Source: JAPOXR01 sp965219635
GTDB taxonomy: Bacteria > Pseudomonadota > Alphaproteobacteria > Rhodobacterales > Rhodobacteraceae
DNA: 64,000 nt
Direction: 5' to 3'
Assembly: GCA_965219635.1 (NCBI GenBank)
Contig: OZ244783.1
Coordinates: 1,550,001-1,614,000 of the forward strand
Below, one piece after another: positions 62,919 through 64,000 of this stretch (the first letter of the stretch is position 1; each line of letters opens with the position of its first letter). Position numbers and translations under genes: made by a program. Below the pieces are notes generated by a model. It had not been told where the DNA came from. It did not search any database and saw only the letters and a program-made list of their open reading frames with translations.

Positions 62919-63956
62919 CTAACCTCCAACTGACCAGCGCACGAAAAACCCGCCGAACAGCGAGTATTGGGCGAACAGTCCGACGACTGCCACCCAGCCA
63001 ATCGACATTGGCAGAAATACCTTCCAGCCAAGGCGCATCAACTGGTCGTAGCGGTAGCGCGGCACGATGGCCTTGACCATGGCGAAAAGGAAAAAGAAGA
63101 AACCCATCTTGCCGACCATCCACAGCGCGCCGTCGGGAATGCCGGGGATCGGCGACAGCCACCCGCCAAAAAACAACACGGACATCAGCGCACACATCAG
63201 GAAGATGGCAATGTACTCACCGGCCATGAACAGCAGAAACGGCGTGGACGAGTATTCAACCTGGTAGCCGGCAACAAGTTCGGACTCCGCCTCGGGAAGG
63301 TCGAAAGGTGGCCGGTTTGTCTCTGCAAGAGCCGACACGAAGAACAGCACCACCATGGGAAGGTGTGGAAGCCAGTACCAACTGAAGAAGCCATAGGGAC
63401 CGTCCTGCGAGGCGACGATCTCGCTCAAATTCAGCGTCCCGGCGGAGATCAGCACACCGATTATGATGAACCCGATCGATACTTCATAGGAGATCATTTG
63501 CGCCGCCGAACGCAGGGCTCCCAGGAACGCATATTTCGAGTTCGATGCCCAACCGCCCATGATGACGCCATAGACCTCAAGGGAGGAGATGGCGAAAACG
63601 TAGAGGATGCCGACATTGAGGTCGGCCAACACCCAGCCGTCCGCAAAGGGGATCACGGCCCACGCCGTCATCGCCAGAACGAACGATACCAGCGGCGCGA
63701 GCATGAAGACTGCCTTGTCGGCTCCGGCAGGTACTACAATCTCCTTGAGCACATATTTCAGCGCATCGGCGACAGACTGCAGCAAACCGAAGGCACCGAC
63801 GACATTCGGTCCACGGCGCATCTGCACGGCCGCCCATATCTTGCGGTCGGCATAGACCAGGAACAGCAGCGAGATCATGACAAATGCAACCATTGCCAGG
63901 CATTGCGCCAGCACGATCAGCAAGATGCCGGGACCTGTCTCGAAAAAGGGCACCAT
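62919..63956 (-). CDS. nuoH: NADH-quinone oxidoreductase subunit H
   Basis: 345 residues, eight helices. Conserved ADRKIWAAVQMRRGPNVVGAFGLLQSVADALKY at the quinone-chamber loop and ALAETNRPPFDLPEAESELVAGYQVEY. Connects the hydrophilic and membrane arms of complex I. Its start overlaps the stop of the upstream gene (TAATG). Confidence 0.97.
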   Translation of the reverse strand: MVPFFETGPGILLIVLAQCLAMVAFVMISLLFLVYADRKIWAAVQMRRGPNVVGAFGLLQSVADALKYVLKEIVVPAGADKAVFMLAPLVSFVLAMTAWAVIPFADGWVLADLNVGILYVFAISSLEVYGVIMGGWASNSKYAFLGALRSAAQMISYEVSIGFIIIGVLISAGTLNLSEIVASQDGPYGFFSWYWLPHLPMVVLFFVSALAETNRPPFDLPEAESELVAGYQVEYSSTPFLLFMAGEYIAIFLMCALMSVLFFGGWLSPIPGIPDGALWMVGKMGFFFFLFAMVKAIVPRYRYDQLMRLGWKVFLPMSIGWVAVVGLFAQYSLFGGFFVRWSVGG

Positions 63957-64000
63957 TACAATGCGGCCTTCTGCAATTGAGAGTCCTGCATTCCGGTGAT
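63956..64000 (-). CDS. nuoG: C-terminal end of the gene upstream of nuoH, probably nuoG
   Basis: Fourteen codons and a TAA that overlaps the nuoH ATG. The residues (ITGMQDSQLQKAAL) are too few to identify by similarity. The call rests on the near-universal nuoG-nuoH order in alphaproteobacteria and on the frame staying open to the window edge. Confidence 0.6.
   Translation of the reverse strand: MTGMQDSQLQKAAL

Overview
The window is a gene-dense piece of an alphaproteobacterial chromosome with GC in the mid to high 50s by eye. It holds about 60 genes in tight, often overlapping operons. The assignment rests on several features: the order nuoG-H-I-J-K-L-M-N followed by birA, coaX and rnj; a ccmABCDG cluster; der-bamB-YfgM; dnaB-alr-radA-cvpA; yajC-secD-secF-Mth938; serS-surE-pcm-nlpD; and tatABC. 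No rRNA, tRNA, CRISPR array, insertion sequence, prophage or plasmid gene was found. I cannot name the genus.

Left part (1-8427, all minus strand): a polyamine-type ABC importer (ATPase, two permeases, binding protein) is followed by the start of a dimethylamine dehydrogenase-like flavoprotein that runs off the left edge. Upstream of these lie a periplasmic DUF1223 thioredoxin-fold protein and aconitase, which has a readable promoter.

9095-20684 (plus strand): cytochrome c maturation genes ccmA-B-C-D-G run straight into pyrC-pyrE. Then come dnaB, alr, an MlaEF-type lipid transporter pair without an MlaD, radA, cvpA and an SDR oxidoreductase. 20871-24400 (minus) carries der, bamB and a YfgM-like TPR protein, which belong together in outer-membrane protein assembly and division. 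24560-29451 (plus) is an RND efflux adaptor and pump. 29547-38601 (minus) carries a very large acidic low-complexity LysM protein, rarD, sodB, and the yajC-secD-secF operon with a TSUP exporter gene placed between secF and the Mth938-like gene.

39005-48731: serS, surE, pcm, nlpD and a DUF815 ATPase lie between yajC and tatABC in an orientation best explained by inversion of that block. Two extra pieces sit inside it: an AbiEii-like nucleotidyltransferase overlapping a small upstream gene (candidate toxin-antitoxin or defence pair), and an SDR. A 29-codon copy of the TatA membrane segment, with its own ribosome binding site, lies just upstream of tatA.

49001-53315: an orphan FbpC/PotA-type ATPase, an SDR with a non-canonical active site, a 750-base gap, and a DEAD-box RNA helicase. 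53329-64000 (minus) is one coupled operon of complex I subunits ending in birA, coaX and ribonuclease J.

Most of the window is core housekeeping. The least ordinary items are the tatA mini-copy, the AbiEii-like pair, the DMADH-like enzyme linked to a polyamine-type importer, and the 983-residue LysM protein.
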